Position numbers and translations under genes: made by a program
From: Deltaproteobacteria bacterium
GTDB lineage: Bacteria; Desulfobacterota; Desulfobacteria; Desulfobacterales; Desulfatibacillaceae
Length of the DNA: 64,000 nucleotides
Assembly (NCBI GenBank): GCA_016235345.1
Contig: JACRLG010000020.1
Span: 1 to 64,000 of the forward strand
Direction: 5' to 3'
In this document: positions 42,267-51,379 of the stretch, in pieces
Layout: each line of letters starts with the position of its first letter
Position numbering within the stretch: position 1 is the stretch's first letter
The notes under the pieces: generated by a model
Databases searched by the model: none
Told to the model about the DNA's origin: nothing
Seen by the model: only the letters and a program-made list of their open reading frames with translations

Positions 42267-42983
42267 TCACATGGCGGATTTTTTAAGGGAAAGACAACAG
42301 AGAGCTCCCACCCAACGGATTTCGCCATCCCGAAACAGGGTGTCGTGCGCCACGTCCAGAAAGGCCCGGTGAGCGTAAAAGGGCTCCTCGAAGGCGTGAA
42401 GCCAGAAGAGAAAAACCCGAAGCCTTCCGAATTCGGCGGCCATTTTTCGGATCACGTCTTTTGGTGTGTCGCTCACAAGGTCGTAGATGAGTGCCCTGCC
42501 GCCGGGTTTCAGAACCCTGTGAATTTCATTGAGCCCTTCAACCGGGGCCTTCCAGTGATGGAAGGAGCCGGTGCTGACCACGGCGTCGAAGGAATTGTCG
42601 GGAAAGGGCAGCCCGGAAGCATCACCCAGTACGATTTCAGGCGGCGGAAAAAGATGGGCCAGGTTTTTCGCGGCCCTTTCGACCATTGCCGGTGAGATGT
42701 CCAGCCCGGTTAGGCTCAGGGCCGGGGACAGAAGGCGGATCTGCTCCAACAGGAAACCCGGCCCGGTTCCCACGTCAAGGAGCCTGCCGGTCGGAACCTG
42801 CGTGATTATATCATGGGCGAGCTTTTTGTAATGCTCGGTAAAAAGGCCGGTTTTGCTCAGGCGGTTGTAAAGGACCGTTCCGATGAGCGGGATGCCTTCC
42901 GGATGGACTTTTTTCAGGAGCCTTCTGGAAAACGGAAGATAGCTCAAGTTACGCGCCTCCGCCATTCGGCAGTTTCGATCCAT
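42267..42983 (-). CDS. Class I SAM-dependent methyltransferase (UbiE-like fold)
   Basis: 238 aa from the chosen ATG. SAM motif I is RLLDVGTGPGFLLEQI, motif II GLDISPAMVERA, then GDASGLPFPDNSFDAVVS and VLKPGGRALIYDLV. The start is uncertain: Met at 42983 (MDRNCRMAEARN) or 42965, neither with a clear ribosome-binding site; a longer frame would run through the palindrome at 42988-43022. Substrate unknown. It lies between two DctP-like paralogs on the same strand. Confidence 0.75.
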   Translation of the reverse strand: MDRNCRMAEARNLSYLPFSRRLLKKVHPEGIPLIGTVLYNRLSKTGLFTEHYKKLAHDIITQVPTGRLLDVGTGPGFLLEQIRLLSPALSLTGLDISPAMVERAAKNLAHLFPPPEIVLGDASGLPFPDNSFDAVVSTGSFHHWKAPVEGLNEIHRVLKPGGRALIYDLVSDTPKDVIRKMAAEFGRLRVFLFWLHAFEEPFYAHRAFLDVAHDTLFRDGEIRWVGALCCLSLKKSAM

Positions 42984-42987
42984 AATG

Positions 42988-43022
42988 TCAACCGCCCCGG
43001 ACCGGTTCTCCGGGGCGGTTGA
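42988..43022 (-). terminator. 14-bp palindrome after the second DctP-like gene
   Basis: TCAACCGCCCCGGA/TCCGGGGCGGTTGA forms a perfect 14-bp stem with a 7-nt loop, 9 nt after the stop of the 43032-44471 gene. No T tract follows on the minus strand, so it may stabilise the mRNA end rather than terminate. Confidence 0.6.
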
Positions 43023-43031
43023 CATGGAAGC

Positions 43032-44471
43032 CTATTTGACGCCCATGGATTTCAGCAGGGGCGGATCAACGGTCCCGGTCTGGCGAAGACCCTTGGACTT
43101 CTGGTATTCGTTTATGCCCTTCATGGTAAGGGGGCCGAAAATTCCATCAACCTTGCTGTTGTAAAAGCCCAGGGCCTTGAGTTTGGTCTGGACCTCACGA
43201 ATCCTGCGGCGGCGCTCCTCCCACGCGGATTCGCGCTTCTTCCCCGCGTCCTTGTCCTCCTCGTCCGCCACGACAGGAGCCTTCTTCTTCTCCTCCGCCT
43301 GACGGCGCAGGTTTTCCTGCTGCTCCTTGTACGCCTTCTCGATTTCCTCCGCGCTGGCTGCGGCCACCACCGGCGCGGCGGGCTTGGCCTGTGCGGTCAC
43401 GGCCTTTTTCCTGGGAGCCCTTACCATGGAAGGCTTGATGGGCTTGCCGGAGCGGTAGGAGGCAAGGTAGCGCTGGACTTCTTCAAGAAGGTCGGGCGGA
43501 TAGAGCTTGCCGGACATGTCCTTGTAAATCCGCGAGGCGGCCTTCTGTATGGCCGCCTTGTTTTCAGCCGAAACGGTGACCATCTCCAGGCCGTATTTCA
43601 ACATGCCTTCGATGGATTTTTCATTGTCCTTGCGCACCCCTATGCAAAAACGCTCGGTGACGTCTTCCCGGTCATCTTCGAGCCTGTCCTGGTATTCGTC
43701 GGAAAGGGCCTGCCAGGCGTTCAGTTTGACCGCAATGATCGCCGGGGCGTAGCGGGTTTTGAGCGGGTTGATGTACTTGCATGAGGTGTACATCTGGCTT
43801 CCGACCTGGTAGATGGCAGGTCCTATGTTGGCGTCTATGATGCCGGAGCGATACGCGCTGTTGGCCTCGGTTGGCTGAATGGCCACGGGGTTCGCGCCAA
43901 GAGCTTTCAGCATATTGCTTTCAAGAGGGCCGTACCAAGTCTGGAACTTGCTCTTCTTGAAATCGTCCAGCCGGTCGAACTTCCACTTGGAGGAATAAAT
44001 CTGGTCAAAGTCGGCGTCTATCCACAAAAGAAGGCGGAATCCGTTCTGCTCGAAATAATACTGGAAGGAATTGAACATGACCTGCCGGATGTAGTCCACC
44101 TCGGCAAAATTGTTGAAAAGGAAGGGAAGTCCCAGAACGGCGAATTCCGGGCAGGCCAGGTTGGCCCCGTGGCCGGTGAGCCCGGCTCCCTGCAACTGGC
44201 CGATCTTCATTTTCTGTATATATTCGTGGTCGTTGCCCATTACGCCGCCCCAGAAAATCTTGAACCGCACGGTGTCGTCGGTGGACTCCTTCACCCAGGG
44301 CGACACGAGGTTCTCCCATTGCTGGGCCCAGCCGAGCCCCTTGGGAGCCAGGGTGGCGGTTTTCCATACCGTTACTTTTTCCGCCGCCAGGGCCTGGCCC
44401 GAAAGACCGAGGCCCAAAGCGACCGCAAATATTATGACCATGCAGATCCCGGCCTTTTTCGATGCCAACAT
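43032..44471 (-). CDS. DctP-type solute-binding protein fused to a peptidoglycan-binding domain (copy 2)
   Basis: 479 aa, closely similar to the 40474-41916 product over its whole length. A signal peptide (VALGLGLSGQALAA), DctP domain (WKTATLAPKGLGWAQQW, FWGGVMGNDHEYIQ, PTEANSAYRSGIIDANIGP), basic and Glu-rich linker, and PG_binding_1 domain (IREVQTKLKALGFYNSKVDG) are in the same order. The ATG at 44471 has CAGGAGGGCC at 7 nt; the longer frame is rejected. The ligand pocket shows differences from copy 1 (for example IDADFDQIYS versus SDADMEHIYS), so ligands may differ. No TRAP permease nearby. Confidence 0.88.
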   Translation of the reverse strand: MLASKKAGICMVIIFAVALGLGLSGQALAAEKVTVWKTATLAPKGLGWAQQWENLVSPWVKESTDDTVRFKIFWGGVMGNDHEYIQKMKIGQLQGAGLTGHGANLACPEFAVLGLPFLFNNFAEVDYIRQVMFNSFQYYFEQNGFRLLLWIDADFDQIYSSKWKFDRLDDFKKSKFQTWYGPLESNMLKALGANPVAIQPTEANSAYRSGIIDANIGPAIYQVGSQMYTSCKYINPLKTRYAPAIIAVKLNAWQALSDEYQDRLEDDREDVTERFCIGVRKDNEKSIEGMLKYGLEMVTVSAENKAAIQKAASRIYKDMSGKLYPPDLLEEVQRYLASYRSGKPIKPSMVRAPRKKAVTAQAKPAAPVVAAASAEEIEKAYKEQQENLRRQAEEKKKAPVVADEEDKDAGKKRESAWEERRRRIREVQTKLKALGFYNSKVDGIFGPLTMKGINEYQKSKGLRQTGTVDPPLLKSMGVK

Positions 44472-44997
44472 AATTTGGCCCTCCTGAGTGTTAGGTAAGC
44501 TCGACGGAAAAAAACCGCCCATACCCGCAATTTCCGCCGATCATTACGGACGCCGCGCATCGGGCAAGAGCCACGAAAGCGGCTTCCACTTTTTAAATCA
44601 TTTTCTCACAGCCGTTAATTTCAATACAACTAAATATTGTGAAAAATCTCACTCGCCTGCATTTTTGCACATATCCTTCCCCAAAAAAAAGGCTGTAACT
44701 TTCGGAGACAGTGCATTCTTCCCTGATTTCGGAAATATTTTCATATGCGCCCCCATGAAGCGCCTAAAAGCGTCACGCATCCACGCTCTCTGCTTGACAC
44801 TGGCCGCTTATCCTTATACATTTGCATGATTATCGATACTATTACGGGGAGCAGGGTTTAATTCTATTTTCAAACTCCCAAAAGCGTCGGGGGAGTTGAC
44901 TTGCAGTATTTCTCCCCTCGGCCAGATTCCCTTAAAAACGGAAAAGAACCATGCTCCGCTTAATATTTCATTGCCAGAACTTACCCGGATATTCTTA
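44472..44997. other. 526-bp intergenic region upstream of the caspase-like gene
   Basis: Divergent promoter region, AT-rich between 44580 and 44830, containing family B copy 3 at 44841-44966. TTGACA (44794-44799) and TATACA (44815-44820) with a 15-nt spacer could be a weak promoter; if so, the family B copy would lie in the 5' untranslated RNA of the caspase-like gene. No coding frame is convincing. Confidence 0.5.
44841..44966 (+). repeat. Interspersed hairpin repeat, family B copy 3
   Basis: Starts ATTACGGGGAGCAGGGTTTA and ends ACCATGCTCCGCTTAATAT. It has the strongest internal hairpin of the family (AACTCCC/GGGGGAGTT) and long outer pairing of GGAGCA with TGCTCC and GGTTT with GAACC. The right end lies 31 bp before the ATG of the caspase-like gene. 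Confidence 0.82.
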
Positions 44998-47316
44998 ATG
45001 CGCCCAAGGCAAACCATTCGAGCGATCCTGATCGCCATCCTCCTTCTTCCCCTCCTGTCTGCCGCAGGATATTCGGCAGGAGCCCGGCACGCCCTTGTAA
45101 TCGGGGTGAGTTCCCACGATTTCTGGCCCGCCCTTCCGGGCCCGGCCAGGGAGGCCGAAACCCTGGGCGGCCTTTTGATCGACTCATACGGATATGACCC
45201 CGACAAGGTCGTCATACTTACCGACTCATCTGGAACGCCTCCCACCGGGGAGGCCATAACGGGCCGCCTGGATGATTATTCCAAATCATTGGGCCCGGAG
45301 GACAGCCTCCTTGTCTTCTATTCGGGCCGGAGCGCCACCGACAACACGGGAGAAACCTACTGGATTCCCAAGGACGGAAGGAGCGAGTCACGAGTCGGCT
45401 GGCTGGGCTTTTCCGACCTCGTGAAAAAATACATCAACAAAGCCTCGACAACCGCGAAAAGCGTAATGGTCGTCTGCGACACCCCGGTTAAATCCTCCCT
45501 GACCGTTCAGAAGCCCAACCCTCTTTCATCCGAGGACCTGAGATACCCCGAAAAGGCCCTGGAGCTGGGCCGCAGAAAGGGCTGCCAGATAATCCATTCG
45601 GGCGCGCCCTACCGCCCCGGCGACGAATCCACCGACGGCATGGGCCTTTTGGCCTTCCGCCTCATCCGCGCCCTTACGGAAAACGACATGTCAACGGCTG
45701 ACATGGAAACCCTGCTTTTTTCCCCGCATCTTCCGGCTTCGGGCATCGCCGGGCCGCCGCTTCTGAGAGGCAGGATAGCGTCATCGGCCGATGACGGAGG
45801 GCTCTTCGTCATGATCCGTTCCGGAAAGGCCGCGCCGGGAATTGCCCGTGCGCAAGCGCCGGAGGCCGTGCGGATTCCGGAGGTTGAGGCCGCCCCCAAA
45901 GGTGTGAAGATCGTTTCCGCCAGTGTAAGCCCGACCAAGGGGCCCAAGGACGGGCTCTACACCTTCACGGTCCAGACCGCCCAGCCAGCCTCCAGGGTCG
46001 TTTTGCACATAGGCTCGGAAAAGGCCCCCTTCAGGGGCTCCGGCCTCAGATGGACCCTGGAAAAGCGCCTTTCAAGGGCGGGAACCCTGAATTATTCCGT
46101 GACGGCGGCGGACAAGTCGGGAGCCTTCGGCCCGCCAAGGGACGGCTACGTCACCGTGGGCGCATGCCTTGTGAAGGTTACGCGCACGGCGGCGTCGCCC
46201 GGAATAGGCTATTCGGGAAGCGAGTTCACCATTTCCGCTCAGACCGACAGCCCCGCCTCCGCCGCCTTCCTGTGGCTCGACGGCGAAAAGGTCCCAATGA
46301 CCGGCTCCGGCTCCTCGTGGCGGGTGTCGCGGGCGGTTTCGGGCGTGAGTTTCAAATCATACAGGATAACCGCGCTCGACCGTTACGGGGCCGAGTGCCC
46401 GCCTCTTTCGGGCAAGATCATGTTCATCAAGCCTCCGGGCGTCCCGGACGTGGCCTCCCTCTCGCTCAAGCCAAGGTCCGTGGCTCCGGGCGAGGCCTTC
46501 ACCGTGGAGGTCCGCACCTCCGAGCCCGCCGCAAGGGTCACATTAAGGCTTGGCGACAAAGCCCTTTCCATGGAAGGCGGGCCCGTAAGCTGGAAGACCC
46601 GGTCAAGCTGGCCCGAACCGGGAAGCCTCGCCGTGTCGGCTGTGGCCGAAAACCAATCCGGGGTCAGGGGCGCTGCGCGGAACGACTCACTGACGGTTGC
46701 CAGGGCCGCCCCTTCGGCTCCCGTCACTGCCCCGTCCCGGCCATCCTATACGCCAGACCTCTCGGACCGCCCGGCCTCCCTTGAAAAGGCGTCGGCCAGA
46801 CCCGAAACCGTGGGAGTGGATCAGCCTGTCCTCTTCACCGCCAGGGTTAGCGGCGCGGTCAGCAGGGTTGTGGTGTCCATCGAAGGCGTGGACCACGTCA
46901 TGAGGGCGGAAAGCTCCTCCCTGTGGACCTTGAACAAGACCTTCCAGGCCTTTGGCCCGAAAAACTACACCGTAAAGGCCATCGGCAAGGATGGCCACGC
47001 CACCAACGAGGTGGCCGGTTCCATCATGGTCCAGGCCCCACTGGTGAGGGTGGTGCATTCCTTTTTGCAGCCCAACTCCATAAGGCCCGGCGGGGAACTC
47101 ACCGTCATCGCCACCACCGACCGCGAGGCGGCCAGCGTGGAAATAACCCTTGGCGGCGTGGCCCAGACAATGGACGCCATGGACAGCTCCAGAAAAAAGT
47201 GGCGTTACTCCACCACCGCCCCGGACCCCATCGAAAAGGGTTACAAGATAGTGCTGAAGGCCAGGAACGAGGAAGGCAAGGTTGGCAAGGCCCTTACATG
47301 GACCTTGAACGAGTGA
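44998..47316 (+). CDS. Exported degenerate caspase-fold protein with Ig-like repeats
   Basis: 772 aa. A signal peptide or anchor (AILIAILLLPLLSAAGYSAG) precedes a peptidase C14-like domain (about residues 25-270): ARHALVIGVSSHDFWPALPG, YGYDPDKVVILTD and SLLVFYSGRS. Where active caspases have a catalytic His (SGHG) this has SGRS, and the catalytic Cys region reads VMVVCDTPVKSS instead of D-x-C, so the dyad seems lost. The rest holds about five Ig-like units of ~85 residues (each with SxxPTxxxPG..FTVxVxTxxPAxxVxLxxG..xM pattern). Likely a surface or periplasmic binding protein. It is 76 nt upstream of the kinase-SUMF1 gene on the same strand. The start at 44998 is chosen because the longer frame runs through a repeat. 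Confidence 0.75.
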   Translation: MRPRQTIRAILIAILLLPLLSAAGYSAGARHALVIGVSSHDFWPALPGPAREAETLGGLLIDSYGYDPDKVVILTDSSGTPPTGEAITGRLDDYSKSLGPEDSLLVFYSGRSATDNTGETYWIPKDGRSESRVGWLGFSDLVKKYINKASTTAKSVMVVCDTPVKSSLTVQKPNPLSSEDLRYPEKALELGRRKGCQIIHSGAPYRPGDESTDGMGLLAFRLIRALTENDMSTADMETLLFSPHLPASGIAGPPLLRGRIASSADDGGLFVMIRSGKAAPGIARAQAPEAVRIPEVEAAPKGVKIVSASVSPTKGPKDGLYTFTVQTAQPASRVVLHIGSEKAPFRGSGLRWTLEKRLSRAGTLNYSVTAADKSGAFGPPRDGYVTVGACLVKVTRTAASPGIGYSGSEFTISAQTDSPASAAFLWLDGEKVPMTGSGSSWRVSRAVSGVSFKSYRITALDRYGAECPPLSGKIMFIKPPGVPDVASLSLKPRSVAPGEAFTVEVRTSEPAARVTLRLGDKALSMEGGPVSWKTRSSWPEPGSLAVSAVAENQSGVRGAARNDSLTVARAAPSAPVTAPSRPSYTPDLSDRPASLEKASARPETVGVDQPVLFTARVSGAVSRVVVSIEGVDHVMRAESSSLWTLNKTFQAFGPKNYTVKAIGKDGHATNEVAGSIMVQAPLVRVVHSFLQPNSIRPGGELTVIATTDREAASVEITLGGVAQTMDAMDSSRKKWRYSTTAPDPIEKGYKIVLKARNEEGKVGKALTWTLNE

Positions 47317-47392
47317 CGGCCCTTCGGTTTTTCGGCTTCCGGCGCAAGTGTCAGCCTTTTGATAACGTTACAACTTTACGAGCGACAAAGTC

Positions 47393-49282
47393 ATGAGCGA
47401 CAAGACCATAGGAGAATACAAGGTCATCAAGCCTTTGGGGGAAGGCGGGTTCGGTATCGTTTACCAGGCCCGGTCCTCGGCCCCCAAAAGCCCGCTCGTG
47501 GCCATAAAGGTCTTGAACCGCGAAGCTTTGGGCAATGAAAAGGTGGTGAAGAAGTTCTTTCACGAGGCCATGATCCTGGCCCGCCTGGACCACCCCAACA
47601 TAACCCGCCTTTTCGAGTTCTTCCCCGACCGCGAAGCCTACGCCATAGTCATGGAGTACGTGGAAGGGGTATCGCTCCGGGAGCTTCTTTCGAGCCAGCG
47701 CGGGGTTCTGCCCTTTGACCGGGCCATGGACATCTGCCGCCAGATTCTCGCAGCCTTCCAGTACGCCCACGAAAACGGAATCATCCACCGGGACATCAAG
47801 CCCGGAAACATAATGATCAACCCCAAGGGGCAGGTCAAGATCATGGATTTCGGGATCGCCAAGTACTCTTCGGTGGCGTCTTCCGAAACCAAGACCACCT
47901 GGAGATGGGGAGCGCCCCATTACATGGCCCCTGAGCGCTTCCACCAGGACGGCGCCATCGACATGCGCTCGGACATCTACTCCCTTGGAGTGGTGTTCTA
48001 CGAGATATTCACCGGCCACAAGCCCTTCGAGTCGTCCGACACCATAAGGGTCATCTACTGCCACATTAACGAGCTGCCCAAGCCTTTCGACAACTACATC
48101 CAGGGCCTTCCCGAACACGTATCCAATGCCATATTCAAGGCCCTGGAAAAGGACCCCGAAAAGCGATTCACAAGCTGCCGCCAGTTCCTTCTGGCCATGG
48201 AGGGCAAGGACCCCGGCGATGTTCCGGACCCCCTGCCCAAAAGAGCCAACCACGAGGACGCAACCCTCATCGTGGGAGACGAGCTTGCGGCGGCCCTTGC
48301 GGCTTCGAGGGACGGGTCCCAATCCTGGACCAGCCGGGTCAAGGCCGGGCTTTCAAAGAATTACCGCTACCTTGTGGGGCTTTCGATCCTTCTCGTGGTT
48401 CTTGCCGTGGGGCTCGCCGTGGAGAAAAATTTCCTGGTGTTCAAGCGGGACGCGGGCGGCCAGGCCGATGTTGCTGCCATCTCCGGCCACAGGACCAATT
48501 CCAGCGGGCACCAGGAGGCAAGGCATCCTTTGGACAAAAAGATCATGGTGCTCATTCCGGGCTCCGAATTCACCATGGGCTCTGATCGATACGACGATGA
48601 AAAACCCGTTCAGAGGGTCAATCTCTCCGCTTTTTACATCGACAGGACGCCCGTGACCCGCAAGGAGTTCGCGCGGTTCGTATCGGAAACCAATTACGTT
48701 ACGGACGCCGAAAAGGACGGGGCTGCCTTTGTGAGGATGAACCGGAAGTGGGAGAAGACGCCCGGCGCATCATGGAAAATGCCCGACGGCAAAACCGATC
48801 CCGGCGGTGACGGCGACAACCTGCCGGTAACCCAGGTTTCCCATAACGACGCCGCCGCCTACTGTGCCTGGGCCGGAAAAGAGCTTCCCACCGAGGCCCG
48901 ATGGGAGAAGGCCGCCAGGGGAATCGACGGCGGAGTTTACCCCTGGGGCGACCAGGTTCCCGAAAACAGCTTCGCCCATTTCGACGATCCCAAGGGCCAG
49001 CCGGTCGCGGTGGGAAAGTTCGGCCAGAAGTCCCACAGCCCCTACGGGGTCTCGGACATGGCCGGAAACGTCTCCCAGTGGTGCTCCGACTGGTACGCCC
49101 CCGCAGTGCGCGAATACCGCGATCCCAGGGGCCCGGCATCGGGAACCGAGCGGGTGGTGAAGGGCGGAGCCTTCGTGGAAGGCCCGGACAGCCTGCGCTC
49201 CTCCAGCCGGGACCATTACGCCCCGAATTTCGCATCAAATCTCATCGGGTTCCGCTGCGCCTGCGAGAAGCTGGGCCAGTAA
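47393..49282 (+). CDS. Membrane Ser/Thr protein kinase fused to a SUMF1/FGE-sulfatase domain
   Basis: 629 aa. Residues ~8-265 form a Hanks-type kinase: GEGGFGIVYQ, AIKVL lysine, HRDIKPGNIM, MDFGIAK and APHYMAPER, all needed for activity. A linker and a single transmembrane helix (YLVGLSILLVVLAVGLAVE, about 324-342) lead to an extracytoplasmic SUMF1-type domain (about 382-626; MVLIPGSEFTMGS, YCAWAGKELPTEARWEKAAR, GNVSQWCSDWYA, GFRCACEKL). In many conflict and signalling systems this fold binds or modifies a ligand. Topology suggests outside sensing and inside phosphorylation. Likely co-transcribed with the caspase-fold gene. Confidence 0.9.
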   Translation: MSDKTIGEYKVIKPLGEGGFGIVYQARSSAPKSPLVAIKVLNREALGNEKVVKKFFHEAMILARLDHPNITRLFEFFPDREAYAIVMEYVEGVSLRELLSSQRGVLPFDRAMDICRQILAAFQYAHENGIIHRDIKPGNIMINPKGQVKIMDFGIAKYSSVASSETKTTWRWGAPHYMAPERFHQDGAIDMRSDIYSLGVVFYEIFTGHKPFESSDTIRVIYCHINELPKPFDNYIQGLPEHVSNAIFKALEKDPEKRFTSCRQFLLAMEGKDPGDVPDPLPKRANHEDATLIVGDELAAALAASRDGSQSWTSRVKAGLSKNYRYLVGLSILLVVLAVGLAVEKNFLVFKRDAGGQADVAAISGHRTNSSGHQEARHPLDKKIMVLIPGSEFTMGSDRYDDEKPVQRVNLSAFYIDRTPVTRKEFARFVSETNYVTDAEKDGAAFVRMNRKWEKTPGASWKMPDGKTDPGGDGDNLPVTQVSHNDAAAYCAWAGKELPTEARWEKAARGIDGGVYPWGDQVPENSFAHFDDPKGQPVAVGKFGQKSHSPYGVSDMAGNVSQWCSDWYAPAVREYRDPRGPASGTERVVKGGAFVEGPDSLRSSSRDHYAPNFASNLIGFRCACEKLGQ

Positions 49283-49529
49283 AACAGAAATAGCCGAACG
49301 CTTTTGAAACAGGGGGAGGAGCTTTTCTTCAAGTGCGCATCTGCTACGGAAATTGTTGAGAAAATAAGTAATTGCGGCCACATAAACTAGTAATAGTAAA
49401 ATCGAAAATTTTTTAACGAACGCTTGCTCTTTTTTTTCCCGTCTGCTATGGGGTTGAATCAAAGCCTGTCCCTGTCGGCATGTTCCTTCGCCGACGCAAA
49501 CACCCCTAAAAGTCTTAAGGAAATGACTC

Positions 49530-50357
49530 ATGAAAAAGTTTGACGGAAAGCGCGTTTTCGTGACCGGCGCAGGAAGCGGCTTCGGTCGGGCCATCGGCCT
49601 GGAGTTCGCCCGCATGGGCTGGAAGGTGGGAATCGGCGACATCGCCATGGACCGGGCCGAGGAAACCAGGCAACTGGTGGACGCGGCGGGCGGAACCGGC
49701 CTTGTGATCAACTGCGACGTCACGAAGGCGGAAAATCTCCAAAAGGCGGCGGACCTTCTGCTTGCAAGCTGGGGCGGGGTCGACGTGGTGGTGAACAACG
49801 CGGGAGTCGCAGGCGCAGGCCGCATAGAGTGCATACCCGAAGACCAGTGGGACTGGATCATCGCCTTGAATTTAAAGAGCGTCATCTACGGCTGCAAGAT
49901 TTTCACCCCCATAATGGAAAAGCAGGGAGGCGGCCACTTCATCAACATGGCATCCTCCGCAGGCATCGCCTGCCTGCCCGAAATGAGCTGCTACAACGTC
50001 ACCAAGGCGGCTGTCATAAGCCTTTCCGAGACCCTTCGCACGGAGCTTGGGCCCAAGAACATCGGCGTCACCGTGGTGGCCCCCACCTTTTTCGCCTCCA
50101 ACCTCATGGACAGCTTCCGCTCCACCGACGAGCGCCAGAGGAAGATGGCCAATAAGTTCTTCGAGCGGAGCAAGGCGACCGCCGAGCAGGTGGCTCATCA
50201 CGCGGTGAAGACCATGATGAAGGACAGGCTCTACTCCATTTATCAGATGGACGGCAAGTTCGTGTGGCTCATGAAGCGCCTCTTTCCCGAAACCTATTAC
50301 AACGTTATCCGCAAGGGCTACAGCAAAAAGTCCATAAAAAAGGCGATGGGGATGTGA
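49530..50357 (+). CDS. SDR-family oxidoreductase
   Basis: 275 aa NAD(P)-dependent short-chain dehydrogenase. Motifs: VTGAGSGFGRAIGLEF (cofactor), NNAGVAGAG, MASSAGIACLPEMSCYNVTK (Ser, Tyr, Lys all present). The basic C-terminal ~60 residues (SIYQMDGKFVWLMKRLFPE) are typical of SDRs that act at membranes on lipids. First gene of a six-gene run with overlapping stop/start codons; the next gene starts inside its stop (GTGA). AAGGAAATGACTC precedes the ATG. Confidence 0.9.
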   Translation: MKKFDGKRVFVTGAGSGFGRAIGLEFARMGWKVGIGDIAMDRAEETRQLVDAAGGTGLVINCDVTKAENLQKAADLLLASWGGVDVVVNNAGVAGAGRIECIPEDQWDWIIALNLKSVIYGCKIFTPIMEKQGGGHFINMASSAGIACLPEMSCYNVTKAAVISLSETLRTELGPKNIGVTVVAPTFFASNLMDSFRSTDERQRKMANKFFERSKATAEQVAHHAVKTMMKDRLYSIYQMDGKFVWLMKRLFPETYYNVIRKGYSKKSIKKAMGM

Positions 50358-51379
50358 CGCCGCAACCATCGAAGAACCTCCGCCGATTCAGTACGGTTGT
50401 GGGCAGGGATATCCACAGGATCACCCTGCCCCTTCCGGGGCCGAGGCCGGGGCCGTCAAATGTTTATCTTTTCCTGGGCGACAACGTAACCCTCCTGGAC
50501 ACCGGCACGGCCCAGGCCGCAGGCAGGCTTTCCCGCGCCCTTTCCGAGCTTGGCCTCTCGTTTTCGGACATCGACCGCGTCGTTCTCACCCACGGCCACA
50601 TAGACCATTACGGAAGTGCGGCGAAAATCGTGAGGGCCACGGGCGGCAAGGCCCAGGTTTTCGCCCACCGCGAGGACACTGACAGCATCCAGACCGGCCA
50701 GGAGGCCAAAAAGCGCACCACCGAACGGTTCCTGTCCCTCATGGGCGTACCGCTCCCGTTGCGGCTTTCCCTCATCTCGGTTTTCCTGGTTTTTCTCAAG
50801 ATGGCGGAAACCGTGAAGGTCGACCGCTTTCTTGACGACGGCGACATGATCTATCTCGGAAACCACAAGGCCAGCGTTATGGCCACCCCCGGCCACACTC
50901 GCGGGTCTGTCTGCCTCTTCCTGGAACAGGACGGCCTCCTGTTCGCGGGAGACACCGTCCTTGCCCACATAACCCCCAACGCCCTGGCAATGGTGGAGGA
51001 CGGCTGCGACATCCCCCGCCGGAGGGCCCAGGACGAGTTTTACAGGAGCCTCGCCCTTATCGAGGAAGTTTGCCCCAGGGTGGTGCACCCCGGCCATGGA
51101 AGGGCCATGGACGACCTTCCCGAAATCGCCTCCATGTACCGCACTCTTTTTTCAGAGCGCCAGGAAAAGATTCTGGACCTTTTGAATAACGGCGGCCAAA
51201 CCGTGTGGGACGTGGCCCGGAAGCTATTTCCAGACATACGCCAGTTCAGTTACAGGTACGCCCTTGAGGCCTACCTTGCTGTGTCCGAGGTCTTCACCCA
51301 CGCCCAGGAACTTGAAGCCCTGGAGAAAACGGCCCTGGTGCGGGCCGGAAACCGTATTCTCGTTCGGAAGGAACCATGA
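50354..51379 (+). CDS. MBL-fold metallohydrolase
   Basis: 341 aa. The metal-binding motif is LTHGHIDHYG (about residue 79), then ATPGHTRGSVCLF and VHPGHGRAMDDLPE; the C-terminal helical domain includes a winged-helix-like VWDVARKLFPDI. It resembles the lactamase-B-2/thioesterase-type hydrolases. The GTG start at 50354 overlaps the previous TGA by 4 nt; a longer frame is an out-of-frame reading of the SDR gene. Next gene overlaps by ATGA. Confidence 0.85.
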   Translation: MTPQPSKNLRRFSTVVGRDIHRITLPLPGPRPGPSNVYLFLGDNVTLLDTGTAQAAGRLSRALSELGLSFSDIDRVVLTHGHIDHYGSAAKIVRATGGKAQVFAHREDTDSIQTGQEAKKRTTERFLSLMGVPLPLRLSLISVFLVFLKMAETVKVDRFLDDGDMIYLGNHKASVMATPGHTRGSVCLFLEQDGLLFAGDTVLAHITPNALAMVEDGCDIPRRRAQDEFYRSLALIEEVCPRVVHPGHGRAMDDLPEIASMYRTLFSERQEKILDLLNNGGQTVWDVARKLFPDIRQFSYRYALEAYLAVSEVFTHAQELEALEKTALVRAGNRILVRKEP

